The translations under genes and the position numbers were made by a program. From Phaeoceros laevis (taxonomy: Eukaryota; Anthocerotophyta; Anthocerotopsida; Notothyladales): DNA of 64,000 nucleotides. The stretch covers positions 132,690 through 196,689 of the forward strand of contig JBNGIQ010009593.1 in assembly GCA_049999765.1 (NCBI GenBank), read 5' to 3'. Shown here piece by piece: positions 22,598 to 33,809 of this stretch; within the stretch, counting starts at the first letter, position 1; each line of letters opens with the position of its first letter. The notes under the pieces were generated by a model. It was not told the DNA's origin. It searched no databases and worked only from the letters and a program-made list of their open reading frames with translations.

Positions 22598-25215
22598 TAT
22601 AAATATAGTATTTTGATTTTTCCTATAGTATATAATGAAAGTGACTTTACGATTCCTACTTACTGTGCGATAATTTACGTATAAATTTGCGATCGCCCAT
22701 TCCTGCAACTAAGCACCAAACTAAACACATTTTTTGAACTCTCATTTCAATTTCTCAGATTTATTTCACTATACCCTTAATAAGCATTTAACTCACATCT
22801 ACAGACACAAACCTAGTAACCTATGTATTTTTCTTTTAAAAGATAATATTACTTGATTTTTTAAAATTCTGGTAACATATATATATTTTATTAAAAAATA
22901 TTTTTGTTGGAGATAAATTTGGTGATGTTCAAAAAAGAAGAAAGATCATAATGTTTATAACATTAATAAAAAATCTTTTTATGCTTTTAAATTTTAATCC
23001 TTTGTCGCTCAATGAACTTCAATGAAAAGCACACTTTTCAAAATTAAATACATGTGCATATTTGTACTTAGATACAAAGATTAAATTCTATTTCTTTCCT
23101 CTCAAAATATAAGCACACTATATACTTGCAAACTCATAAAACTAAATTTTTGTTCCACTTCTCGATTTATATAATGGTCAGTCCATTATATATACTTTGT
23201 AGTTTGTACTTCTTGTTGGGATATATAATGGACAATATAATATATATTCTTGTACACCCTAACTAAATATGTTAGAAATAGCCCTAATATTGTAGGGTTT
23301 TACTTTGCAAAGTCCCTAGTGGATATTCCACCTTGTTAAATATATATCAGTGTTTTAAAAAATACACTAGAGATGTTCTACTTGGAGATGAAGTAGTAAT
23401 ATTTTATTAATAGAATACTTGATTGTCGTATGGTTCAATCACAAATAAATCATAGTTGATTTAGGTAATAACAGTCAATTTTATTATAATTAATTTGATC
23501 ACAGTTAGCTCAACTTAGTTGATCATAGTTAGTTCAACTTAGGAAATAGTTCATTTAACCCTAATTGGTTGAATTATAGTAAGGCTATCATAACTTTGTT
23601 AGAGAAGAACTCGAAACAACATATTGGGACTTCCAGGCAATGGAAAGTCTGGAGACATGGGCTTATGCAATATGGTCGTGACTAGAATGAGTTGAAACCC
23701 ATACTTTGGAATGCTCATTATGCAACTTCATTGTTATTATCATGAGATCTAGAGAATATGTGATAAGATTTATAGTTTGTATATTTTATGATTAAAATTT
23801 ACTCGAATATTTTTCATGATGTGTGCTAAAACCTAAATAGACACTATTAGTTAATTAAAATATCAGAAGTGTGAAAAGTTTTATAAGCAAACCAAAAAAT
23901 TGATTATATTTGAGCGACTTTACATAAATTGGAGTACTATGCTATGGCCTTTTTCGCCAGGTTGTCTTAACTGGCAAATTAACTAGAAGAAGAGAAATAT
24001 AAATTCAAGATATTTAACTTTTTACCACTAAAAATAACAAGAAAGAGAGACATAAACTTCTATATGTTATGGAGCTCAAGCCTGGTCACTAGTGTGAAGG
24101 AAATTACAAGACAAAAAAATTTCACAAGATTCTGGATTATTGTATTTTAGGAGAAGCGAATGTCGATGCAATGACTTAGTCCTCTCCAACACTGTCCTTC
24201 CTTGCGTGTAAGATCCATTTGCACAACGGGACCTGCACGATTGTCGGAGGCTGTAGGCAGCCCTGGGTCAGGTATGGCATGCGACAACATCCAGAGGGTT
24301 TTTTGCTGGCTGCCACAGGAACTCTTCCTGCCCATCCTCGTTTTGTGCGATTGCGCTCCTTGATCAGTCCCTGCTGCTGGCCAAAATGACGGTGACAGAC
24401 ATTGTGGACCTCGGGACTGACAAACTTTGGTGCTTTTGGGAGCAAACGCATGGACTTTCCGCTGGAGGCGGTTTGGCCTTAGTTCAGCCGACATCTGATT
24501 TTGGCCGTTGACAGTTCAGCCGGACTTGGACAAAAGTTGGACCGGGCCATGGTTTTTCTCATTACAGATGCAATGATCGACGTTGATTACGGTAGGAAAT
24601 GCTCAGATTGCCAGTTGCTCATCAAGAACAGGTCCGGTACCTTTTCCGAAGCACCAGGCAGAGTACCATCGCACCTGCAGAGGCAGAGTCGCTGTTATTT
24701 GGCTACGCCCAAGCTGCCACCACCAAGGCATTTAAGGGGTTAGCCCACAGAGATGGTGCGTAGTCATGCAGATGCATCAGGATCGTGCTTCAGTTGCCCT
24801 CACGAAGCTGACCGGGCAGATATGGCGTGATGGTGATCATACAACGATCGCAAGCAACTTGGCTTTCATACGGAGGAATCCGAAGCATCTTCATCAGAAA
24901 GTGTGATGAGCTCCCCTGAGACGATGATAGACGACCGAACACCCCTGCGCACGAGATTAAAATGGCCAAGGTGGTGCCAAATGTGATGCATTTGTGTTTA
25001 CAGCAGAAGTTCAAGTGCCACCCTGTTCTTGTAATAGCCTTGCATCACAAACTGAGCTCTCCTTCAATATTGTGTGGACGCTGTGGACCTGAACAGCCTT
25101 TGTGTAGCCTTTGCAGTGAAAGAAAGGGTGTAGCCTTTGCAGACATGTTCGTTCATAACACCGACTTAGGTTGGGTAGCTTACTAAATCTTCGACTTTTG
25201 CAACCTAGCAGGAGA
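22598..25215. other. AT-rich intergenic region
   Basis: From 22598 to about 24100 the sequence is strongly AT-rich with stops in every frame. It includes short local inverted sequences (for example ataatggtcagtccattat near 23172). From 24100 to 25215 composition returns to gene-like values, but the open frames there (24147-24494 minus, 24501-24743 plus) match nothing and do not join the downstream gene. It may contain the promoter and non-coding 5' exons of the gene at 25216. Confidence 0.5.
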
Positions 25216-28200
25216 ATGGAGGGATACTACCAGCTAGTTGTTTTAGATCTCAGGATCCAACGCCAGCGCAAAGAGAATTCCAAAAAGGTACTGGGAGTAA
25301 TTTTGTAGTCGGTAGCTGAAATAGGCAAACCCGAGGTCTTATTCGAGGATATCAGCGTAAACTCATTGTAGCTAAAAGCCAGCGGAGCTTGTCGGCTACT
25401 TCCTTCCTTTCAGCTAGCTGTGTTTTCAAAATGCTTATAGCAAACCGTCCCGAGCAAGAGTTACGAGTCTTTTTGCCAATAGTCCGCTCTTAACTTGTGC
25501 AGAAAATGAGGACAAAGTGCTGCTGAATATAACTGTTGAGCTTGAAGATGGGGTTGTGAAACATATAGCGATGATGGAGGGCGATACCGCTGAAAATGTA
25601 GCACGGCGGTTCTGCACCGACCAGAGGCTGCCCAACGACTTCATTGAACCTCTGACTGATCACATTGTGGCGAACATCATAAGTATCAGGTACGACCTCA
25701 TATTCTAGTCAGCTAAAAAAAATCCTGATTGGTGTCATGGGGATGTCAAAACGAATCTTTCGGGTGTTACGAATTGTTCTCTCTGTCTAGCATGACATCT
25801 ATACGATCTTGCAGTCAGCAGGATAAAGACATCGCCTTTTACCCAAATACGAGAGGGCAGCTTGGTGCAGTGAGGGCACCCATGACACCTGAATCTCAAA
25901 AAGTTGATGCTCACAAGCTTAGGAAACCTTATACCCCAGTACTGGAGCGCAGATTCTCAGACCGAGTGCATTCAGATACAGCTGCTAGTAAAGCCAAGTA
26001 TGCTCTGCAACAGAATGATAAGGACAAAAGGAGGGAGATGCAGCGTAGCCCGAGTGCGCGTGACCCTCTACCTGCAAAGGCGGTAAGCAAAAGCTTGAAA
26101 AGGGAATGCAGTACGTCATGACTGTGAGACAAGGGGGTACCTGATCTTTCTGTGCTTCTGTGTTGTGTCTTGAGATCATTTAGGGGACACGTGCTATTGA
26201 TCAGAGCTCTTCACACCAACAGCTCCATGTTCACTGAGTTTTGCAACTCTAATTTGCCTGTGGTGCAGAAAGCAGTTTACATGCGCCTGTACCAGAGATT
26301 CTTAATACAAAAGAAGAGGCAGGATGACTTGAAGAAAGCAACCATGGAGGAGTACAGGCAAAGATTGGCCGCAGCAAAGACGAGTCTTTCCAAGGTTCAT
26401 ATGTCAGCAGCTGGTGCCCTGTTAGTTTGAGTGTCTATGGCCCTGCATTCACTTCTACAAGGAGTAGGAGATGGAAGGGTCCTCCAGCACATTGTCCTAG
26501 TGTTTTGAGAAGGAAGTTTTGTGTAAATGTTTCCAGCATTCAGTGTACTTGAGCATGAGGAGAGCTAGAAAAGCCATGCAGTTTGAGAATTATGGGGAAA
26601 TGCTGTATGAAGAGGGTATTGATCGCTTGGTGCGAAGGATACATAGAGAGCAGTTGGGCCGTGAAGAGGCGGAGGCTAGGGAGTTGGCAAGGTGTACAGG
26701 GTCACCAAAAATAAGGTACTCATCTTTCACTCATTTGTGCTGTGGTTCTGAAAAATCAGAATGAGCCCAGTTGAAGCTCCTGAACCCTGTGAGCTCTAAA
26801 CGGTTTATGAAAGAGCAGTGCCACATATATCTCTCATGTTGCAATCAAACATTTATTTTGACCATCTGCAATTGTGATTTGAAGCAAGCATGCCCGGAGT
26901 CTGAAGACAGACCGGGATAGGTTCTGGATAAGACTGATGGAACCCAACAAACTTGCCCAGGATTATTTGCAGGAGTTGCGTAATGAGGTTCTTGCTTCCC
27001 ACTGCCTTCATGTAGTGGCTTTGTCTACGTTGTTTGGTTCGCATAGCTTTGGTGACATGGTACCTGTCCAAGTTCTTTGCTTGGCAATGTGATTCGCTTC
27101 TTTCTTATGCATCCGTATGCCTCATTGTCTTTTTTGAAATGTTTTTTCTTGCTGTTCTTGCTTTTGTTCCTTACCGTATGCGATTCTCATCCAGATGTTT
27201 GAGGCCGAGTTTTTAGAGTGTAGCTTCAAACCTCGAGTGAATACCTATGAGCGAGAGTCTAGTTTGCCAAGGACAACAAAAACTCGATTCAGGCAGCTTT
27301 ACATGGATGCTGACAGTCGTCGTGCCCGCCGGGAGCAAGGCTTTGGTTGGCAGGATAAAAGGTGGGTCCCCCCTCAAATCAAGTGGCCAGCTGGTATATT
27401 GTCAGATACTAGGTTCAGAAGTCTTGAGCTTAGAGCAATTATCTGCTCCAACCAACCTCACGGAGGTCAAGAGTGTTTGAGTTGGTTGCTGCTGATGCAC
27501 GAACTTGTGCAATCTGGCCAGAATTATAGATAGATCAGAATCATATGTAGACTTAACAAATTGCTGATGTATGTGCCCAGAATTTACACATTCTGTCCAA
27601 AGATCAACCACCGTATAAACCCTGCTACTGGTATCAAGGAGTTACCTCACGAAGGATCCGTCTTTGATAGACTATTGCAATATGCTGGAAAATTGACTGA
27701 GAAGAAGCAGAGGCAGCAGAAGCAATTGAGAATTGTGGACCCTGTAACTGGTCAAAAGCTGTACACACCCCGAACTGGACGTTTGCCTACAGCTAAAGTA
27801 AGCTGGTTAAGTGGACAACCATGGTCTTTGTGGTCATCTTATGAAGTTAATGTTTCCCTGACCGATTAGATCAATTGGATGTGAATGCAGCGGACAGGTC
27901 TCATAGGGGATTTATTATACAACTTTCAGTGGCTGTATAACAAGAAAAGGAGAACAAGCATGGAAAAAGATCTTGCCAAGAAGCAGCAACTTGCAAGATG
28001 TGGATATGTCACTAGCACTTCTAAGGAAGTACTTAAGCAGTTGAAGGATCGCAAGCTTCGTGAGCTCTTCAACCATCTTGATGCTGACAAGGTAGTGCCT
28101 CTTAACAAGAAGACGCAAATTTCAAATTGTGGATATCTGTCACCCTCATTCGGCCTAGCCTGTGCATGAATTTTATAGGATGGCGTAGTACACATGGACA

Positions 28201-29246
28201 CTGCAATTCTCACGCACGTTGATGAAAGCGTATTGTCGGAGCTATCTGCGGCTAAGAAGTTGGCAGCTGATCAGCCTTTGACGTTTGAAGAATTTGCAAA
28301 AGTCATGCGTGCAGCCGAGGTATTTCCTTGACACTTGAGATCTTTACAGCAGAGGTGGTGGTTCATCCTGTGTATGCTTGTACACCTGTATCTTGGTGTG
28401 CGGAAAACCATATGCTACCTTGATTTTGATAAGCTCGGAAACAAGTGCAGAGGTCCAGGCCCGGTTGGAGCGCAATTAGGTACTGCCACCATTTGTTGAG
28501 GAATACTCAACCTAAGCAGAAACGTCAAGCCAAGACCAAAAAAACTCGGAACATGGCTGTACGAACGAGACAATACAGGTGCGGGTCATCCTGTGGAGTT
28601 GCAAGCGTCTGGCGATTTGTCCGCAGAACAATTATGAACCTTTGCATCTCATTGTCCTTGTGCAGCTCCAATCGTCAGTGGTACCGAATACAGTTGGCTG
28701 AATTACAGAGAAGAGACGCCAAGCTTGATGCTATCCGAAAGGCTAATCGAAAGTATGAGATGGCTGAATGCACGTTCAGCCCCAGGCTCAACGCCTATAA
28801 AAAAAAGCGCAAGGTACATAAATGGAACCGGAAACTGATCCGCTAGACTCCCTTGAACTGGTATACGGTCCAGGACCATCGACAAATGGTCAGTGCTTGA
28901 AAGAGCCAAGGCTTATTTTGCATCTCTAATTTCAGAAGCATCGTAAGTTCCGGCAAGTTGTTGGAAAGAATCCCCAGTCGACAGTTGTTGAGAAGGACGA
29001 GCAGGAAGTTCATGGCTTCATCTTTCGGGAGGCGCATGGACAGGGTAAGCGGCTCTCACACTCAGTCCTGGACAATCATGCAGTCGCCTTTCCTTCGCCG
29101 TTTCTCATTTCTGTGACATGGTTGCGGCAGCGTGGGTGAAGGGAACAGCCGCCAGCACTTCCGGGCAGCCGCAAGGAGAGGATACATCTCCGATGGGCCT
29201 GCTGAAATCTTTGAAACTGATTGTGAACAAGTCTTTAGATCGCTGA
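25216..29246 (+). CDS. FxPxIN-motif protein with EF-hand-like loop
   Basis: Function is unknown; relatives with repeated F-x-P-x-I/V-N motifs are typical of organisms with flagellated cells, so a role in sperm flagella or basal bodies is inferred. Fourteen exons fit: 25216-25287, 25502-25689, 25815-26082, 26269-26394, 26537-26715, 26885-26987, 27195-27361, 27581-27797, 27891-28091, 28179-28319, 28451-28578, 28666-28813, 28936-29044, 29131-29246; 720 residues, frame kept throughout. Motifs seen: CSFKPRVN, YTFCPKINHRINPATG, CTFSPRLN; charged helical segments between them; an EF-hand-like loop DADKDGVVHMDT, with Thr at the last ligand position. N-terminal residues 25-80 form a small ordered domain (ELEDGVVKHIAMMEGDTAEN). 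The exons at 26885 (alternative 26900) and 28451-28578 are the least certain. Further 5' exons are possible. Confidence 0.7.
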
Positions 29247-29469
29247 TCCTCTGGCCATCACTTCTGAGTGAAAGTGGTGGCACAATTGCCAGGTTCAAGC
29301 TGTTTAGAGTTGCTGCAGAGCTCGACGAGCGCAAGAGAGGACTGAGCACCGCCAACGTGACGTGCCCTAGTGCATAGATGCCCTATCTTCAGCAACCCCA
29401 GCTTTGTTACGAGGAAGGTGTCAGCATCCTCGTCCAAGTATCGGGCCTACTTTGAACACAACTCACGGA

Positions 29470-29825
29470 CCTGGGCTGCTCGCGCTCCACGCAAGTGGCT
29501 TCACTCCTGGTACACTGGCAGGTTCGGCAGATAGGACCGGGGGTGGGGGTTGCAGGGCGGACGTTTGTGATAGGATTAGAGGACTCGTTTTGAAGGTACC
29601 GTTCCCGACACCATTACAGCGCAGTGCAGAGAGGCCATGGCAACTTATGTACAACCAAGAATCCTTCCAAGCCCTATTTTCGGCGCCTTGGGAGTGGAGT
29701 TGCTTAATGGGCTTGACCAACAAGCAGGAGGAGGTCCACCTATTCTTTTGGCTGTCGAGTGGTCTACGTGGGAACGCACTCCAATAGAAACTCGGGTCTA
29801 AAGTCAAACCCATCCGTCCCCAAAG
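29470..29825 (-). pseudogene. Broken 5' copy of the lumen-protein gene
   Basis: This segment is homologous to 19967-20350, which holds the promoter, start codon and first ~60 codons of the lumen-protein gene, in the same orientation. The start-equivalent ATG is at 29638 and the first residues are nearly the same (MASLHC). A one-base deletion soon after (gtacc versus gcagcc) shifts the frame into a stop, a further 10-bp deletion follows, and homology stops inside the transit-peptide region, so the mature protein is absent. Because upstream flanking DNA is included, this is a DNA-level duplication and not a retrocopy. Confidence 0.85.
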
Positions 29826-30040
29826 TGACCATTAGTGTGGTAAGATACCCGGGCTCATAGCCCGCGGGATCGAACCCCAGAGGCGAGTCTGGCGATGGTG
29901 GCGGTCATCCCACCCTGCTGCAAAGAGTAGACACGCGGCGCCGCCGCCTGACATGAGTTTCCTTGGGGCGGTCCGGGGCGGGTCGTAGGGGCCGCCGCCT
30001 CACATGAGTTTCCTTGGGGCGGTCTGGGGCGTGTCGTACT
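29826..30040. repeat. tRNA-like box and 51-bp GC-rich duplication
   Basis: Read on the minus strand, ggggttcgatcccgcgggct matches a tRNA T-arm/B-box consensus (ggttcgatccc), followed by gagcccgggtatcttacc. Next to it (29940-30040) a 51-bp unit gccgccgcctgacatgag... is present twice in tandem with few differences. No complete tRNA can be folded; a SINE or other Pol III-derived relic is the likeliest reading. Confidence 0.45.
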
Positions 30041-30430
30041 TACGGCGGTAAGAAATACTTAAATACTCCTCTCCCGGCAGAGAAAGGGACATTAGGAATG
30101 AAAATATATGGTGCACAAAACTCCACATGCTAGTTAGGAGACGCCCACTTTTAGGTAAGGTCAATAGGTGGAGTCATCATCATGTAGCTTAATTAATATG
30201 CATGTGTTTGATGTAATACAAGCTATAAAAAATATGATCATAGTTTCATGACATATATACATATGTTGATAATGACATCAAGATCAAGGTGTAAAGAATG
30301 CTACATGTACAGATCCAAAGTAGGTGGAGAGTACAATTTGAAGAGTAGGTGGAAAAGTAGCTTCAAAAGTACACAACTTGCTTAGGTATCCAAGTTTGGT
30401 AGGAAAGTTGATAAGCCCAAAGGACAAGAG

Positions 30431-30518
30431 GAGCAGATACATAGTGGACAACACGAGCAGATACATAGTGGACAACACAAGCAGATACATAGTGGACAAC
30501 ACGAGCAGATACATAGTG
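30431..30518. repeat. 24-bp tandem repeat, 3.7 copies
   Basis: Units starting gagcagatacatagtggaca at 30431, 30455, 30479 and 30503 (last one partial), nearly identical. Directly followed by a doubled tacttgtgcttgtg. Contiguous head-to-tail units without spacers, so a minisatellite and not a CRISPR array. Confidence 0.9.
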
Positions 30519-30727
30519 TACTTGTGCTTGTGTACTTGTGCTTGTGTAGGCTAATACTTTCTACACTAATGAGCTTCCTAAAAAGGATAAACACCAAGCT
30601 TAGATTTCATGTGGATATCATAGGATCATATATAATTTGCACAAAAATATAGTCTTGAGTTATTAGTGGTGGAACTAGTTATTAGTGAGAGTAGAAATGC
30701 CTCAAGAAGTTGACAAGCCAATTTATG

Positions 30728-30838
30728 GAAGGATGCGGTTTCCCTACTTCGCTCGGGGAGAATCCAGCTTCCCAAGTTCATATGAAAGGATGTGGTTTCC
30801 CTACTTGGCTCCAGAGAAATCCAGTTTCCAAGTTGATG
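30728..30838. repeat. 57-bp direct duplication
   Basis: Two adjacent units share ggatg-ggtttccctactt, then a gctc/gaga segment, then atccag-ttcc-aagtt; copies begin near 30731 and 30788 and have diverged by point changes. Located about 200 bp upstream of the oxidoreductase gene. Confidence 0.7.
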
Positions 30839-31029
30839 AGTGAGATAAAGGATAGACTTCGATAGACTTCGGATTGGGCAAATACCTATCTAAATGCACT
30901 CTCCGATAACTAAGTACTTCCACTTTTGTTGATTCTGCTAATTCGGGTACATTCGGGGTGCATTTAAGGCAATCCGGCGCCATCCTTGGCTCCAAACTCT
31001 CTTCCTCATCTCCCTCCTTGGACGTTGCA

Positions 31030-32280
31030 ATGTCTCCGGCTTTGAAAGTGGCCTTTGTCGGTGCTGGTGGAGTGAACTTCGGGAGCATAGAGGGACCATG
31101 GAATCACTCCACTCGCTTGGAAGGGTACTTCCTCGCCACTTCTTTTGGTTCACAGCAGGCACCATGATGATCTCTCTCACTGACGAGTTGCCTCAATTGT
31201 TGTGTGCTGTGCATCATGATCAGCACCCTTGGCAGCGACTATGTTGTCACAGCAATCATTGACCCAGCAGCATCAAGGCGTGCCCAAGTCCTGGCGCTCA
31301 AGAGAGACTCCCCTGCGGGCTCATCCTACAAAGACACCATGGAATTCGATGACGTGCCCTCATACCTGGCCTCTTTCGAGAGCGGTGACCAAGCGCAGAA
31401 GCCCGATGTCGTCCTCATCGGCGTGCCTCCAGCTTTCCACGGCAGCACAGAGCCTGGTAGGGATCTGGAAGTTCAGCTGGCCAAACATCTGAAGAAGACG
31501 GTGCTGTTTGTGGAAAAGCCCATGTCAAGCTCACCTGTGGCGGAGGTGAAGCGCATCGGTAAGTACTTGAAGGACAATCAGGTCCTGGTTTCTGTCGGCT
31601 ACTTCATGCGCCACCTCAAAGTGGTGCAGAAGATGAAGGAGATCATCGAGCACAACAACCTGACGGTGATGACCACGGTGGCGCGCTACACCTGCTCCTA
31701 CGCCTTCATCGCCAAAAAAGACTGGTGGATGAAATCCATCTCCTGTGCTCCCATCGTGGAACAGGGCACCCACTTCTGCGACCTGTCCCGCTACTTTGGT
31801 GGAGATGTAGACATCTCCTCCGTCCAAGCTCACGCAGTGGAGCACAACGAGAAACCTGGCGCCCTGGCCAAAGTTCCGGTGGACGAAAGCAGCATCCCTG
31901 AGTCTGATCGGATTCCGCGCGTCACTGCCTCAGTCTGGAAATACGCTTCCGGGGCAGTCGGCTCCATGGTGCACGGCATCAACCTCCAGGGCAACAAGTA
32001 CAGCTGCCAGCTTGAAGTTCACGCTGACGGATGGATGCTCCGCCTTGTCGACCCTTACTACAATCCGACACTGTATGTGCGCACTCCTTGGGACGACGAT
32101 GAGCAAGTCTACACTTTTCCCGGGGATGATCCCTACTTGAACCAGGTGGAGGCACTGGTGGATGTTGTCCGCACCGGGCACGCCGACAAGATTTTGTCCA
32201 GCTGGGAAGATGCCGCCAAGACATACGAGCTCACATGGGCTATCAGATACGCGAGCGAGGCATGGGCGAAGAGGGGGTGA
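31030..32280 (+). CDS. Gfo/Idh/MocA-family NAD(P)-dependent oxidoreductase
   Basis: Two exons, 31030-31124 and 31224-32280, give 383 residues. The start is the ATG immediately before SPALKVAFVGAGGVNFG, whose glycine-rich turn is the dinucleotide-binding loop of the Rossmann fold. Further family marks are the DVVLIGVPPAFHG strand-turn, the signature LFVEKPMSSS (the EKP motif, Lys contacting cofactor and substrate), and a C-terminal beta-sheet domain with EQGTHFCDLSRYF. The substrate, probably a sugar, inositol or similar polyol, cannot be inferred. No targeting peptide is visible, so cytosol is likely. Relatives that begin with this VNFG-EGPW-HSTRLE pattern are, as I recall, common in fungi, so acquisition by transfer is possible. 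The final five codons lie inside a perfect 78-bp tandem duplication. Confidence 0.88.
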
Positions 32281-32416
32281 GAAGAGCAGGCGCTTCCCGA
32301 GTTATCAATCGTAGAACTGATAAGGAGTTGATACGCAGCATGGGCGAAGAGGGGGTGAGAAGAGCAGGCGCTTCCCGAGTTATCAATCGTAGAACTGATA
32401 AGGAGTTGATACGCAG
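32261..32416. repeat. Perfect 78-bp tandem duplication across the stop codon
   Basis: 32261-32338 is repeated without any visible difference at 32339-32416. The unit begins catgggcgaagagggggtga, so it includes the last codons and the stop of the oxidoreductase gene plus the start of the 3' UTR. Because the stop is inside copy 1, the protein is unchanged. Perfect identity indicates a recent event or an assembly artefact. Confidence 0.95.
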
Positions 32417-33809
32417 TTAGCAGGTTGTGCAGCTTGTGCTGGCATGTAATTAGAGAACAGTTTGGTTTCAAGCTAACCTTCACAAACTTAAAACTCCGTG
32501 TCGTTGAGAGCATGATTGGTGCAGCCTCTGTGGTCATACAGACATACTGGGCATGCCAAGTAGCTGCCTGAGCTCCAAGTCCAGCGTGTAATTCCCTACT
32601 CTTTGGATTCAGAATCCATGGGCACATTTATCACCTACGTTGCTTGCATCAGCTGACAGATTTATGACTATACTCTGAACAGCCTTGAGTGCCTTAACTC
32701 GAGACAAAGCTTCTAGCACGCAGACTAAGCTCCAGAAAAGGTTTCACTGTAGACAGACAGAACCACTGCATACGCTGTGAAATCACCCCACCTACAACTT
32801 CACATGTAGCGTAGCTTCAGTTCCTTTGGATCCTCACCTTCATAGGCCATCCTCAAAGCCTGCAAATCGAAGCGCGACAGTTGTCGAAAATGAAATATGG
32901 GTTGAGAAGGGATACCACCCGGCAGAGTGCTACAGAACTTCAGAGCAAATCCTGTCGGCACCACCATCCTTTGGAGTGTGCATCACTAACTCTACTGTAA
33001 ACAATATTACCACCTAAAGCCTGCACGGGTCACTGAGCCCATTGTTTTCTGAGACTTATATAGAAAGGTTCTCGAACACTGAGATCCACAGGTCATGCCT
33101 TTCAGGAGAAAAATTGGTCAAGAAAAATAGTACCCCTTACAAAGTGACGTCGTTCTGACAAGCTGGGAGACATTCTCCAGAAGAGCTTCAAGTAGAGAAG
33201 AGATAAGTGTCTCCTTGTCTTCCCATGCTCCAGAGTGAACTGTACAAACCCAGTGAAATTTGATGACAGTCCACCAGTAGGACGTATCTGCACTCCAGTC
33301 ATCACTGCTTTCTGTCATGCATTGATTTTGGCTCAGACACCACGAGTTTGTGATGCCGTTGATATCAGAGATACCCGTGTCATTGATCGTAACCCGGTAG
33401 GCCATTGTACAAAGTCCATATGTGAAGCTTGCCTTAAAGTACCCATGATCACCCTGACATCTCCCGCTACTGCATCTGGTCCATGTAGATGCTTTTCAGC
33501 AGGCTGTGAGCTTGCCTTCAGCTGCACTGGTCTTGCATGGCTGGGCGTTGGGGTTACATACCATGTTAATGTCAACTGCCTGAGAGCCCATGAATGAGAA
33601 GACTAGTTTCGTAGCCAAAGTCGGCTCGCCTTGATGGCTGTCTCATTCTGCAAACCACATAGCAATGCTACAACAGTGCACCCAAGCAGTTATAAACCTG
33701 TGGAGCCCATGCACAGTGCAGACTGGTCAAAGCCTACCTAGCTCTAAACATGAGAAGGGATGTTTCGAATAGATAGTCCTGATGGAGCTGTCTTCTGGAT
33801 AATATGCTG
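32417..33809. other. Intergenic, one weak minus-strand frame
   Basis: 3' flanks of two convergent genes. Apart from the small minus-strand frame at 33118-33405 (listed separately) I see only short overlapping frames and no repeats. Confidence 0.45.
33118..33405 (-). CDS. Small hypothetical ORF or terminal exon
   Basis: A 95-codon frame with a true ATG (at 33405) and a composition that looks coding: Trp-rich centre (DTSYWWTVIKFHWVC) followed by an amphipathic stretch ETLISSLLEALLENVSQLV. It could be a small protein or the last exon of a minus-strand gene, but I found no confident upstream exon and no family match. It may equally be chance. Confidence 0.2.
   Translation of the reverse strand: MAYRVTINDTGISDINGITNSWCLSQNQCMTESSDDWSADTSYWWTVIKFHWVCTVHSGAWEDKETLISSLLEALLENVSQLVRTTSLCKGYYFS

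Larger units (their letters stand above)
21645..22722. repeat. Transposon-like repeat cluster around sequence gaps
   Basis: The motif gcaccaaaccttagttg occurs at 21645 and 22095, and gcaactaagcaccaaac at 22086 and 22705, all in the same orientation. Read in reverse it begins gtttggtgc, which resembles ends of PIF/Harbinger-type MITEs. An imperfect palindrome (tttcgaacg ... cgttcgaaa) lies at about 22028-22053. GC-rich short repeats (gaggagggcgcgggctgg units at about 21780-21900, gcgatggcgggctag at about 22365-22400) flank the gaps. There is no transposase frame. The class is uncertain. Confidence 0.4.
30041..31029. other. Intergenic with small tandem repeats
   Basis: AT-rich sequence with two small tandem repeats (listed separately) and then the 5' flank of the oxidoreductase gene. 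No other coding or RNA signal was seen. Confidence 0.5.

Noticed and set aside
24147-24494. 115-codon minus-strand frame
   Set aside because: No recognised content and competing frames of similar length overlap it; not supported as a gene.
29470-29825. A second functional lumen-protein gene
   Set aside because: The frame is broken within the first 20 codons and the mature protein region is absent.
30431-30518. Regular 24-bp repeats resembling a CRISPR array
   Set aside because: The units are contiguous with no unique spacers, in intron-bearing plant DNA; it is a minisatellite.
33235-33597. 120-codon plus-strand frame with many cysteines
   Set aside because: The opposite-strand frame has more coding-like composition, and neither has a family match.
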